DNA of 64,000 bases from NCBI RefSeq assembly GCF_000830005.1, contig NZ_CP010407.1, positions 2,337,001 to 2,401,000 of the forward strand, read 5' to 3'. Source of the stretch: Streptomyces vietnamensis (GTDB taxonomy: Bacteria; Actinomycetota; Actinomycetes; Streptomycetales; Streptomycetaceae). The position numbers and the translations under genes are program-made. The notes under the pieces were generated by a model, which searched no databases, was not told where the DNA came from, and saw nothing but the letters and a program-made list of their open reading frames with translations. Positions 50,424 through 58,158 of the stretch are shown here, piece after piece (position 1 is the first letter of the stretch; the number at the start of each line of letters is the position of its first letter).

Positions 50424-51676
50424 GCGCGGTCCTCCCCCGTGCGGGACGTCACCGGCAGTATCGCCTGGACGCGGAAGCCGCCGCCGTAGCGGGGGGCGGC
50501 GGTGAGGGTGCCGCCGAGCGCGCCGACCCGCTCGCGCATGCCGAGCAGTCCGTGCCCGCCCACCGGGGGCTGCTCGGCCGGCCGGGGCGGTGCTTCCGGG
50601 GGCGTGCCGTTGTCGAGGACGGTGATCTCGACCGTACGGCCCACCCGGACGACGCTCACCTCGGCCTCGGCGTCCGGTCCCGCGTGCTTGCGGACGTTGG
50701 TCAGGGCCTCCTGCACGATCCGGTACGCGGCGAGGTCGACGGTCGCGGGCAGCGTCAGGCCCTCGTCGGCGCGGGCCAGGGCGACGGGCAGCCCGGCCTT
50801 GCGGAAGCTGTCGAGCAGCCCGTCGAGGACGGCGAGGCCCGGGGCCGGCTCGGTGGGGGCCTCCGGGTCGCCGGACTGGCGGAGCAGGCCGACGGTGGCG
50901 CGCAGCTCGTCCAGGGCGGAGCGGCTGGCCTCGCGGACGTGCGCGAGGGCCTCCTTGGCCTGGTCGGGGCGCTTGTCCATGACGTGGGCGGCGACCCCGG
51001 CCTGCACGTTCACCAGGGCGATGTGGTGCGCGACGACGTCGTGGAGGTCGCGGGCGATCCGCAGCCGCTCCTCGGCGACCCGCCGCCCCGCCTCCTCCTC
51101 GCGGGTCCGCTCGGCCCGCTCGGCCCGCTCCCGGATCGCGTCGACGAAGGCCCGGCGACTGCGGACGGCGTCCCCGGCGGCCGCCGCCATCCCGGTCCAG
51201 GCGAAGACGCCGAGGTTCTCCTGCGCGTACCAGTGGGTCGGCCCGAAGACCATGGCCGCGGCGGTGAGCACCGCCATCGTGACGAGACCGACCCGCCAGG
51301 TGGTGGGCCGGTCGGTGCGGGAGGCGACCGTGTAGAGCGCGACGACGGCGCTCATCGCGATCGGGGCGGGGCGGTTGTCGTTGACCAGCTCGAAGAGGCT
51401 GATCGTGACGGTGAAGGCGAGCACGGCGAAGGGGCTGCGCCTGCGCATCACCAGGGCCGCCGCCCCGGCGATCATGATCAGCACGCTCCACGCGTCGGGC
51501 GCGTGGTCCCCGAACGTCGGCCCGTCCGGGCTGCCGTGCGGATCGGTGAAGGACCCGGCGATCATGGCGACGAGCGCGCCGGCGGCGATCGTCGCGTCGA
51601 ACGCGAGGGGGTGCGCGTGGAACCAGTCGCGGAGGCGGGCGCGGGGGGTGCCGGTGGCGGGGCCGGATGGGGTCAC
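50420..51676 (-). CDS. Sensor histidine kinase (HisKA_3/DesK-like)
   Basis: A 418-residue kinase with about five N-terminal membrane helices (~residues 25-185), HisKA_3 motif ERLRIARDLHDVVAHHIALV (His phosphoacceptor), and a HATPase domain with VQEALTNVRKHA, VLDNGTP and GHGLLGMRERV. It has the GTG start and is translationally coupled to the response regulator. Composite repeat copy C lies directly upstream of its start, so its promoter must be in or very near the repeat, or transcription reads through from the psp genes. Confidence 0.9.
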   Translation of the reverse strand: MTPSGPATGTPRARLRDWFHAHPLAFDATIAAGALVAMIAGSFTDPHGSPDGPTFGDHAPDAWSVLIMIAGAAALVMRRRSPFAVLAFTVTISLFELVNDNRPAPIAMSAVVALYTVASRTDRPTTWRVGLVTMAVLTAAAMVFGPTHWYAQENLGVFAWTGMAAAAGDAVRSRRAFVDAIRERAERAERTREEEAGRRVAEERLRIARDLHDVVAHHIALVNVQAGVAAHVMDKRPDQAKEALAHVREASRSALDELRATVGLLRQSGDPEAPTEPAPGLAVLDGLLDSFRKAGLPVALARADEGLTLPATVDLAAYRIVQEALTNVRKHAGPDAEAEVSVVRVGRTVEITVLDNGTPPEAPPRPAEQPPVGGHGLLGMRERVGALGGTLTAAPRYGGGFRVQAILPVTSRTGEDRA

Positions 51677-51678
51677 GG

Positions 51679-52272
51679 GCCCAACGGTACGGGCCGCGCC
51701 CCGCCCGTATGGGGCCTACGCCCCGCCGTTGTGGCCGGCACCCCGCCCGTTGTGGGCGCCTCGTGCCGCCCCCGTTGTGGGCAGCCGCTCCACCGGGGCG
51801 GTGCCCCCGCCGCCCCCGTTGTGGGCGGCGCCCGCCCCGTTGTGGGCAGTCGTTCCGCTGGGGCGGAACGGGTGGGCACAACGGACCCGCGCCCTGCCGG
51901 CGCCAGAGGCTCCCGCGCCCGAACCCGCACCCCGTGTGCGCCGCGGCGGTGGTGCGGGTCCAGGCACAGGGGGCGGAGGCGCGGCCAGGCGCGCCGTCCC
52001 GTGTGCCCACCCGTCCCGCCCCAGCGGGACGATTGCCCACACGGCAGCGGGGCGACGCCCAGCCGGGCGCGGGCCCACACGGCAGCGGGGCGCCGCCCAG
52101 GCACGGGCGCGGGGCCGCACGGCGGGCGGCGGAGGGCACCGCCCAGCCCAGGCGCGGGCCCGCCACGGGGGCGGCCACCGCCCGGCGCGGCGCGGGCCCG
52201 CACGGCGGTGGGGCACCGCCCAGCCAGGCGCGGGCCCGTACGGGGCGGGGCGACGTCGCGGTGGGTGCGGGG
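51679..52272. repeat. Composite repeat, copy C, with the longest flanking arrays
   Basis: Fills the 599-base gap between the kinase start and the pspAA stop. Unit L is 51838-51883 and unit R is 51999-52044. To the left (51725-51850) GTTGTGG(G)C occurs five times in tandem. To the right (52045-52265) about five copies of a ~40-base GC-rich unit (CGCCCAGCC..GGCGCGGGCCCGCAC type) follow. Unit L differs from copies A and B by one loop base. Confidence 0.9.
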
Positions 52273-52275
52273 GCG

Positions 52276-52554
52276 TCAGCCTGGGATCAGGCCGTCGTCG
52301 GAGAGCATCTCTCGGACTTCGTCCAGGGTCGCGTCCGGCGACGGGAGGATCAGCTCCGAGGGCTCCAGCGCGTCGTCCGGGAGCGGTGCCCCGAGGCGCC
52401 GGACCGCGTCGAGGAGGGCTCCCAGCGTGCGCCGGAAGCCGTACTCGTCCCCCGCTTCCATCTCCTCGAGCAGCTCGTCGTCCAGACGGTTCAGCTCGAC
52501 GAAGTGGCTGTCGGCCAGCTCCAGCTGGCCCTCCCCCATGATCCGTACGATCAT
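52276..52554 (-). CDS. pspAA: PspA-associated protein PspAA
   Basis: A 92-residue acidic protein matching the actinobacterial PspA-associated family: starts MIVRIMGEGQLELAD and contains FVELNRLDDELLEEME. It is encoded immediately downstream of the PspA gene (36-base gap) and probably acts with it in envelope stress. No membrane segment. Confidence 0.85.
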   Translation of the reverse strand: MIVRIMGEGQLELADSHFVELNRLDDELLEEMEAGDEYGFRRTLGALLDAVRRLGAPLPDDALEPSELILPSPDATLDEVREMLSDDGLIPG

Positions 52555-52590
52555 GACGCGTCCTGTCTGTCGCGAAGCCGCTTCTCGGAG

Positions 52591-53385
52591 CTACTTCTCG
52601 AAGCGCGGGTGGGACTGCTGCTGGCCCTGGTTCTGGTTCGTCCCGGAGCCGCCCTCGATGGCCTGCTGCTGCGCCGAGGGACCCCCGGCCAGCTCGGCCT
52701 TCATCCGCTGGAGCTCCAGCTCCACGTCCGTACCGCCGGACAGCCGGTCGAGCTCCGCCTGGATGTCGTCCTTGGCCAGGCCCGACTGGTCGTCGAGCGC
52801 GCCCGAGGCGAGCAGCTCGTCGATCGCGCCGGCGCGCGCCTGGAGCTGGGCGGTCTTGTCCTCGGCCCGCTGGATCGCCAGACCGACGTCGCTCATCTCC
52901 TCCGAGATGCCGGAGAAGGACTCGGCGATCCGGGTCTGCGCCTGGGCCGCCGTGTAGGTCGCCTTGATGGTCTCCTTCTTGGTGCGGAAGGCGTCCACCT
53001 TGGCCTGCAGCCGCTGGGCGGCGAGGGTGAGCTTCTCCTCCTCGCCCTGCAGCGTCTGGTGCTGCACCTCCAGGTCGCTGACCTGCTGCTGGAGCGCGGC
53101 CCGCCGGGACAGCGCCTCGCGCGCCAGGTCCTCGCGGCCGAGGGCGAGGGCCTTGCGGCCCTGGTCCTCCAGCTTGGCGGACTGGCCCTGCAGCTGGTTC
53201 AGCTGGAGTTCGAGCCGCTTGCGGGAGGTGGCGACGTCGGCGACGCCCCGCCGCACCTTCTGCAGCAGCTCCAGTTGCTTCTGGTAGGAGTAATCGAGCG
53301 TCTCGCGCGGATCCTCGGCCCGGTCAAGGGCCTTGTTCGCCTTCGCGCGGAAGATCATCCCCATACGCTTCATGACACCGCTCAT
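52591..53385 (-). CDS. pspA: Phage shock protein A / IM30 homologue
   Basis: A 264-residue coiled-coil protein of the PspA/IM30/ESCRT-III family. It starts MSGVMKRMGMIFRAKANKAL, the amphipathic membrane-binding helix, followed by DPRETLDYSYQKQLELLQKV and long heptad regions. The last ~30 residues are Gln/Gly-rich and disordered. It should bind and protect the membrane under envelope stress. It forms a pair with pspAA and lies near a two-component system and RND permease. Confidence 0.92.
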   Translation of the reverse strand: MSGVMKRMGMIFRAKANKALDRAEDPRETLDYSYQKQLELLQKVRRGVADVATSRKRLELQLNQLQGQSAKLEDQGRKALALGREDLAREALSRRAALQQQVSDLEVQHQTLQGEEEKLTLAAQRLQAKVDAFRTKKETIKATYTAAQAQTRIAESFSGISEEMSDVGLAIQRAEDKTAQLQARAGAIDELLASGALDDQSGLAKDDIQAELDRLSGGTDVELELQRMKAELAGGPSAQQQAIEGGSGTNQNQGQQQSHPRFEK

Positions 53386-53657
53386 GGGCTTCGCGCGCCC
53401 CCTTCTGACGGACTCGGCTCCAGCTCTTCAACAAGGTCCACAGTACGGGCCCTGTCTCCATTACCGCACTGTTCGGAGCGGGATGCGCTCCTCCCCAAGG
53501 ACGACTGCGCGCGGTGTCCCCTCCCGCGCAGGGAGTAGACGGATCTCGGGGAGATCCCGCGCCGTCCTTCGTACGTACGGCCCAAGACGCAGTCCGTTAG
53601 CGGATCGTTCCCGCCCGGCATGGGGTTCATGCCCACTACCCCGTACCCTTGGGTTTT
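53386..53657. promoter_or_regulatory. Divergent region between pspA and the DUF3043 gene
   Basis: 272 bases. It contains a perfect short inverted repeat GGATCTC-GGG-GAGATCC (53541-53557) and a CGTACGTACG palindrome at about 53570-53579. Either may be an operator. No clear -35/-10 pair. TACCCT lies 8 bases before the GTG at 53658 and is compatible with a leaderless start. Confidence 0.35.
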
Positions 53658-54263
53658 GTGTTCCGTAGCCGTTCGAAGGACGAGAAGGCCCCCACCGGCA
53701 AGGTGACGGCGGACCTCTCCACCAAGCAGCCCCGCGACCCCGAGGCCCCCAAGGGCCGCCCGACCCCGAAGCGGAGCGAGGCGCAGACCCAGCGCCGGCG
53801 CGCCGCGACGGTGCCGACCGACCGCAAGGAGGCCGCCAAGCGCCAGCGCGAGGCACGCCGCTCGGACCTGGCCCGGCAGCGCGAGGCGCTGGCCAGCGGC
53901 GACGAGCGCTACCTGCCCGCCCGCGACAAGGGTCCGGTCCGCCGCTTCGTGCGCGACTTCGTCGACTCCCGGTTCGCGATCGCCGAGTTCTTCCTGCCGA
54001 TGGCCGTGGTGATCCTCGTGCTGTCGCTGTTCGGCAACGCCAACCGGTCGCTGCAGAACATCTCCCTGCTGCTCTGGCTCGGTGTGATCATCCTGATCGT
54101 CATCGACTCGATCGGCATCTGGATCCGTCTGCGGAAGCAGCTCAACGAGCGCTTCCCGAACGAGCCGAAGCGCGGCGCCATCGCCTACGGCCTGATGCGC
54201 ACGCTCCAGATGCGCCGGCTGCGTCTGCCGAAGCCGCAGGTCAAGCGCGGAGAGCGGCCCTGA
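53658..54263 (+). CDS. DUF3043 membrane protein
   Basis: A 201-residue protein of the actinobacterial DUF3043 family. A basic, low-complexity cytoplasmic N-terminal half (~100 residues, rich in Lys/Arg) is followed by two membrane helices (IAEFFLPMAVVILVLSLF and ISLLLWLGVIILIVIDSIGI) and a basic tail. GTG 53658 (VFRSRSKDEK) is preferred to TTG 53649. Its stop overlaps the probable CTG start of the methyltransferase gene. The function is unknown. Confidence 0.82.
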   Translation: MFRSRSKDEKAPTGKVTADLSTKQPRDPEAPKGRPTPKRSEAQTQRRRAATVPTDRKEAAKRQREARRSDLARQREALASGDERYLPARDKGPVRRFVRDFVDSRFAIAEFFLPMAVVILVLSLFGNANRSLQNISLLLWLGVIILIVIDSIGIWIRLRKQLNERFPNEPKRGAIAYGLMRTLQMRRLRLPKPQVKRGERP

Positions 54264-55105
54264 GCGCCGACAGCTCCGAGTTCGACGGGCGCGCGTTCGG
54301 CGAGGCCACGTCGGAGTCGGGCGGCCCGGTGCTGCCCGTCGTCGCCCACTGGCCCGCCGGTCCCGGCGGGCTGCGCGACACCATCCGGCAGGAGATCATC
54401 GCCCGTCAGCTCGACGAGCAGATAACCAGTCGCTACCCGGTGGGGCAGCGGCTGCGGATCCTCGACGCGGGCATGGGGCAGGGCACCCAGGCCCTGCGGC
54501 TGGCCCGTGCCGGGCACACCGTGACCGGTCTGGAGGCCGACCCGGACCTCCTGAAGACGGCCCGTGAGTCGCTGGCGACGGAGCCCGCCGGGATCCGCGA
54601 GCGGGTCCGGATGATCGAGGGCGACGGACGCGAGACCGGGGTGCACTTCCTGCCCGGCAGCTTCGACGTGGTGCTCTGCCACGGCGTGCTCATGTACGCG
54701 GACGAGCCGGACGCGCTGCTCGCGGGCCTGGCCCGGATGCTGGCCCCCGGCGGCCTGCTGTCCCTGGTGGTACGGAACGCGGAGGCCCTGTCCATGCGAC
54801 CGGGCCTCGCCGGGGACTGGTCGGGGGCGCTCGCCGCCTTCGACTCGGACGTCTACACGGACGACAACGGCGTGAAGGTGCGGGCCGACCGGCTCGACGC
54901 GCTCACGGCGACGCTCGCGGGGATCGCGGCGCCGCTGCACGCCTGGTACGGGGTACGGGTCTTCACCGACGACGTCCCCGCCGACGCGGGCCTGCCCGCC
55001 GCCGAGGAGCTGGAGCGGCTGCTCGCCGCCGAGGACCGGGCGGGGCGCACGGATCCGTACCGGCGGGTCGCGGCGCTCCTGCACCTGTGCGGGGTACGGG
55101 GCTGA
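54260..55105 (+). CDS. Class I SAM-dependent methyltransferase, probable CTG start
   Basis: A ~281-residue methyltransferase. The SAM-binding motif I is ILDAGMGQGTQALRLARAG, followed by VTGLEADP, RMIEGDGRE and the post-motif FDVVLCHGVLMYADEP. The substrate is unknown; the pattern recalls CmoM/SmtA-type enzymes acting on tRNA. The coding frame and typical N-terminal content extend back to CTG 54260, which overlaps the preceding stop (CTGA) and has GGAGAG eight bases upstream. The next in-frame start, GTG 54329, lacks this support. Confidence 0.8.
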   Translation: MSADSSEFDGRAFGEATSESGGPVLPVVAHWPAGPGGLRDTIRQEIIARQLDEQITSRYPVGQRLRILDAGMGQGTQALRLARAGHTVTGLEADPDLLKTARESLATEPAGIRERVRMIEGDGRETGVHFLPGSFDVVLCHGVLMYADEPDALLAGLARMLAPGGLLSLVVRNAEALSMRPGLAGDWSGALAAFDSDVYTDDNGVKVRADRLDALTATLAGIAAPLHAWYGVRVFTDDVPADAGLPAAEELERLLAAEDRAGRTDPYRRVAALLHLCGVRG

Positions 55106-55172
55106 CGGTCGCGCACCCCTGATCGGGTGCGCTCGCCGGGCCCCTGGCGGGGCGGAATCGGATACTCCGGAC

Positions 55173-56222
55173 ATGGACGTATCCCGTGCCCGTCGTGTTC
55201 TCCTTCCCCTCGTCGCCGTCGCACTGGTCGGCGGCTGTTCCTCCGCCGGGGACGCGTCCGCACCGGAGCGCTCCACCCAGGCGGCGGCGCCGCTCGTCTC
55301 CAACGAGCTCCAGGACGACTACCAGCGGGTGATCAAGAACGTCCTGCCGTCGGTCGTCCAGATCGAGGCGTCGAACAGCCTCGGCTCCGGGGTCGTCTAC
55401 GACGGCAAGGGGCACATCGTCACCAACGCGCACGTGGTCGGCCAGGAGAAGAGCTTCAAGGTCACGGCGGCCACCGGCGGGCAGTCCGTCACGGCGCGGC
55501 TCGTCTCCTCGTATCCCGAGCAGGACCTCGCCGTCCTCAAGCTGGACAGCGTGCCGCAGGGGCTGAAGGCCGCGAAGTTCGGCGACTCCGCCGAGGTCGA
55601 CATGGGGCAGATCGTGCTCGCGATGGGCTCCCCGCTGGGCCTGTCCGGCAGCGTCACCCAGGGCATCGTCTCGGCGACCGGCCGCACGGTCAGCGAGGGA
55701 CGGGACGGCGGCGGCACGGGCGCGACCATCGCGAACATGGTCCAGACGTCGGCGGCGATCAACCCCGGCAACAGCGGGGGCGCCCTGGTCAACCTCGACA
55801 GCGAGGTCATCGGCATCCCGACGCTCGCCGCGACCGACCCCGAGCTGGGCGGCGGCTCGGCACCCGGCATCGGCTTCGCGATCCCCGCGTCGATGGTGCG
55901 GACGGTCGCGGGCCAGATCGTCAAGAACGGCAAGGTGACGGACTCGGGCCGGGCGGCCCTCAACATCACCGGCCGTACGGTCCTCGACGACAACTACGAG
56001 CCGGCGGGCGTGGCGGTGGTCGAGGCGCCGGCGGACGGGGCGGCGGGGAAGGCGGGGCTGAAGCCGGGCGATGTGATCACGCGGCTCGGCGACACGGAGA
56101 TCACGACGATCACGTCGTTGTCGGAGGCGTTGGCGGCGATGCAGCCGGGGGACAAGGTGACGGTGACGTACGTGCGGGGCACGACGACCCGGAAGACGGA
56201 AGTCACCTTGGGCGAGCTGTAG
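55173..56222 (+). CDS. HtrA/DegP-like serine protease lipoprotein with PDZ domain
   Basis: A 349-residue exported protease. The lipobox is LVGGC at about residue 22. The trypsin-like domain has the catalytic His in IVTNAHVVG, Asp in EQDLAVLKLD and Ser in INPGNSGGALV. The C-terminal PDZ domain (~residues 265-345) begins near EPAGVAVVEAP and includes GLKPGDVITRLGD. It should degrade or sense damaged proteins outside the membrane. ATG 55173 gives a good signal peptide. Composite repeat copy D starts just after its stop. Confidence 0.92.
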   Translation: MDVSRARRVLLPLVAVALVGGCSSAGDASAPERSTQAAAPLVSNELQDDYQRVIKNVLPSVVQIEASNSLGSGVVYDGKGHIVTNAHVVGQEKSFKVTAATGGQSVTARLVSSYPEQDLAVLKLDSVPQGLKAAKFGDSAEVDMGQIVLAMGSPLGLSGSVTQGIVSATGRTVSEGRDGGGTGATIANMVQTSAAINPGNSGGALVNLDSEVIGIPTLAATDPELGGGSAPGIGFAIPASMVRTVAGQIVKNGKVTDSGRAALNITGRTVLDDNYEPAGVAVVEAPADGAAGKAGLKPGDVITRLGDTEITTITSLSEALAAMQPGDKVTVTYVRGTTTRKTEVTLGEL

Positions 56223-56224
56223 CC

Positions 56225-56600
56225 CCCACGCCCGCGTGGTGCCCGCGCCTGGCTGGGCGTCGCCCCGCGCCCGTGTGGGCCCGCACCTTGCTGGGCGGTG
56301 CCTTCGCCGCCCTCCGTGTGGGCAATCGTCCCGCTGGGGCGGGACGGGTGGGCACACGGGACGGCGCGCCTGGCCGCGCCCCCGCCCCCTGTGCCTGGAC
56401 CCGCACCACCAGCGCGCCGCACCGCACGTGCGGGTTCGGGCGCGGGAGCCTCGGGCGCCAGCAGGGCGCGGGTCCGTTGTGCCCACCCGTTCCGCCCCAG
56501 CGGAACGATTGCCCACAACGGGGGCGAGGGGGCCGCGGGCCCACAAGGGGTGGGGCGGGGGCACCGCCCGCCGCCCCGAGGGTGGATGGGGTGCAGGGGG
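56225..56600. repeat. Composite repeat, copy D, inverted relative to A-C
   Basis: Within the 414-base gap between convergent genes. Unit R comes first (56314-56359) and unit L second (56475-56520), so the whole element is reversed. The ~40-base GC-rich array lies on the left here (56230-56313), keeping its position next to unit R. The hairpin loops and stems are identical to those of copy A. The last ~35 bases up to the next gene carry no recognisable signal. Confidence 0.9.
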
Positions 56601-56636
56601 CTCGGTCCTGCACCCCTGTCTGGGCCGCCGGGCGCT

Positions 56637-56843
56637 CTAGCCCTCCGCGTTCAGGGGCATCGGGCCGTAGACCTTCGCCCCGTCCTCCGACAGCGTCACC
56701 TGGTCCGCGCCTCCGCCCAGGAGGTCACGCCAGTTCTCTCCGAGCCAGCTCTCCGCGTCGCCCTGGGTGGTGAACTCCTCGGGGGTCACCACCGGCTCGA
56801 CCTCGGTGCCGTCGGACTTCTCGAACCGCCACGTCCATGCCAT
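56637..56843 (-). CDS. Small unknown protein
   Basis: A 68-residue acidic protein starting MAWTWRFEKSDGTEVEPVV and containing AESWLGENWRDLLGGGADQV. It has no signal peptide or membrane segment. Codon use supports coding, and from memory similar short proteins are widespread in streptomycetes. ATG 56843 is preferred to the upstream extension. It is divergent from the cobU fusion gene with a 74-base gap and shares no evident function with it. Confidence 0.7.
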   Translation of the reverse strand: MAWTWRFEKSDGTEVEPVVTPEEFTTQGDAESWLGENWRDLLGGGADQVTLSEDGAKVYGPMPLNAEG

Positions 56844-56917
56844 GCAAGCCTCCTCGGTTTCCTGCCCGCAGCGTAGCCGGGCGCGCACGGCTTGCGGTGG
56901 CGCGGGAGGATCTGAGG

Positions 56918-58120
56918 GTGGAACTGACTCTGCTCGGCACCGGTGCCCCCCTCGGACTTCCCCGCCCCGACTGCCCCTGCGCCGTGTGCGCGCTGTCCCG
57001 TGGGGAGCGGGCGAGGGCCGCGACCTCGCTGCTCGTGGACGGGGCCCTGCTGCTCGATCTGACCCCCGGGGCCGCCCTCGCCGCCGCCCGGTCGGGGCAT
57101 TCGTTGGTGGGGGTGCGGCAGGTGCTGCTCACGCATCCCCATGACGGGCCGGCCGTGGAGGTGCCCGCGGGCCTGCCCGACGCCGGGCGGGTGCCGGACG
57201 GACGCGAGTTGACGCTGATCAGCGGGCACCGGGTGCGGGCCGTGTCGATGGACTCCCCCGGGACGGGGTACGAGGTGACCTCGGCCGAGGGCGAGCGGTT
57301 GCTGTACCTGCCGCCGGGGGGCGCGCCCGCGGGGATCGCGGACGATCACCGCGGGCCGTACGACATGATCGTCGCCGATGTCACCGGGCGGCCGGACGGG
57401 CTTGCGCGGCTGCGGGCGACGGGGGCCGTCGGTCCGGCCACCGAGGTGATCGCGGTGCATCTGGACCACGACGCACCGGCGGGGGCCGAGCTGGACCGGC
57501 GGCTCGCGGCGGCGGGGGCGCGGGCGGTGCCGGACGGGACGACGCTGTACATCGGCGACTACCGCGAGGTGCCGGAGGTGCCCCGGCGGACCCTGGTGAC
57601 GGGCGGGGCCCGGTCGGGGAAGTCGGTGGAGGCCGAGCGGCGTCTGGAGACCTTCCCCGAGGTGCTGTACGTGGCGACGAGCGGGACCCGGGAGGGCGAT
57701 CCGGAGTGGGCGGAGCGGGTGGGGCTGCACCGGGAGCGGCGGCCGGGTTCGTGGCGTACGGCCGAGACCTGCGAGCTCGTACCGCTGCTCGCGGAGGACG
57801 GTCCGGCGCTGCTGATCGACTGTCTGTCGCTGTGGCTGACGGACGCCATGGACCGGGTGGGCGCCTGGGACGACGAGCGGTGGCGGGACGGCGGGCAGGC
57901 GGCGCTGCGGGAGCGGACGGCGGAGCTGGTGGCGGCGGTGCGGGCGACGCGCCGCACGGTCGTGACGGTGACGAACGAGGTGGGTTCGGGGGTGGTGCCG
58001 GCCACGGCGGCGGGGCGCCGCTTCCGGGACGAGCTGGGCCGGCTGAACGCGGCCTTCGCGGACGAGTGCGAGGAGGTCGTCCTCGTGGTCGCGGGTCAGG
58101 CCCTGGTGCTGCGCGGGTAG
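56918..58120 (+). CDS. cobU: CobU (adenosylcobinamide kinase/guanylyltransferase) with N-terminal metallo-beta-lactamase-like domain
   Basis: A 400-residue two-part protein. Residues ~1-215 resemble a metallo-beta-lactamase/PhnP fold (ELTLLGTGAPLGLP with CPCAVCALS, then VLLTHPHDGPAVEV), but the usual HxHxDH is reduced to HPHDGP, so metal binding is probably altered. Residues ~220-400 are CobU: P-loop TLVTGGARSGKSVEAE, LYVATS, VGLHRERRPGSW (guanylylated His), LIDCLSLWLTD and VTNEVGSGVVP. It activates adenosylcobinamide to the GDP form in cobalamin synthesis. GTG 56918 is in front of LTLLGTG. cobT follows after 38 bases. Confidence 0.88.
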   Translation: MELTLLGTGAPLGLPRPDCPCAVCALSRGERARAATSLLVDGALLLDLTPGAALAAARSGHSLVGVRQVLLTHPHDGPAVEVPAGLPDAGRVPDGRELTLISGHRVRAVSMDSPGTGYEVTSAEGERLLYLPPGGAPAGIADDHRGPYDMIVADVTGRPDGLARLRATGAVGPATEVIAVHLDHDAPAGAELDRRLAAAGARAVPDGTTLYIGDYREVPEVPRRTLVTGGARSGKSVEAERRLETFPEVLYVATSGTREGDPEWAERVGLHRERRPGSWRTAETCELVPLLAEDGPALLIDCLSLWLTDAMDRVGAWDDERWRDGGQAALRERTAELVAAVRATRRTVVTVTNEVGSGVVPATAAGRRFRDELGRLNAAFADECEEVVLVVAGQALVLRG

Positions 58121-58158
58121 GGTGCGATCACCGAATTACCTGTCACTAGGCGGAACCC

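Noticed and set aside
46410..50489. Very long open frame on the plus strand opposite the RND permease and response regulator genes (about 1,360 codons)
   Set aside because: It is the mirror of real genes: high third-position GC removes stop codons on the opposite strand. Its translation is low-complexity Gly/Arg/Asp/Glu with no domain.
49731..51676. Direct regulation of the RND pump by the adjacent two-component system stated as fact
   Set aside because: Same strand and closeness suggest it, but I could not find a repeated regulator site in the 49554-49730 gap.
56844..56917. Cobalamin riboswitch ahead of the cobU-cobT genes
   Set aside because: The gap is only 74 bases and has none of the conserved B12-box or core sequence.
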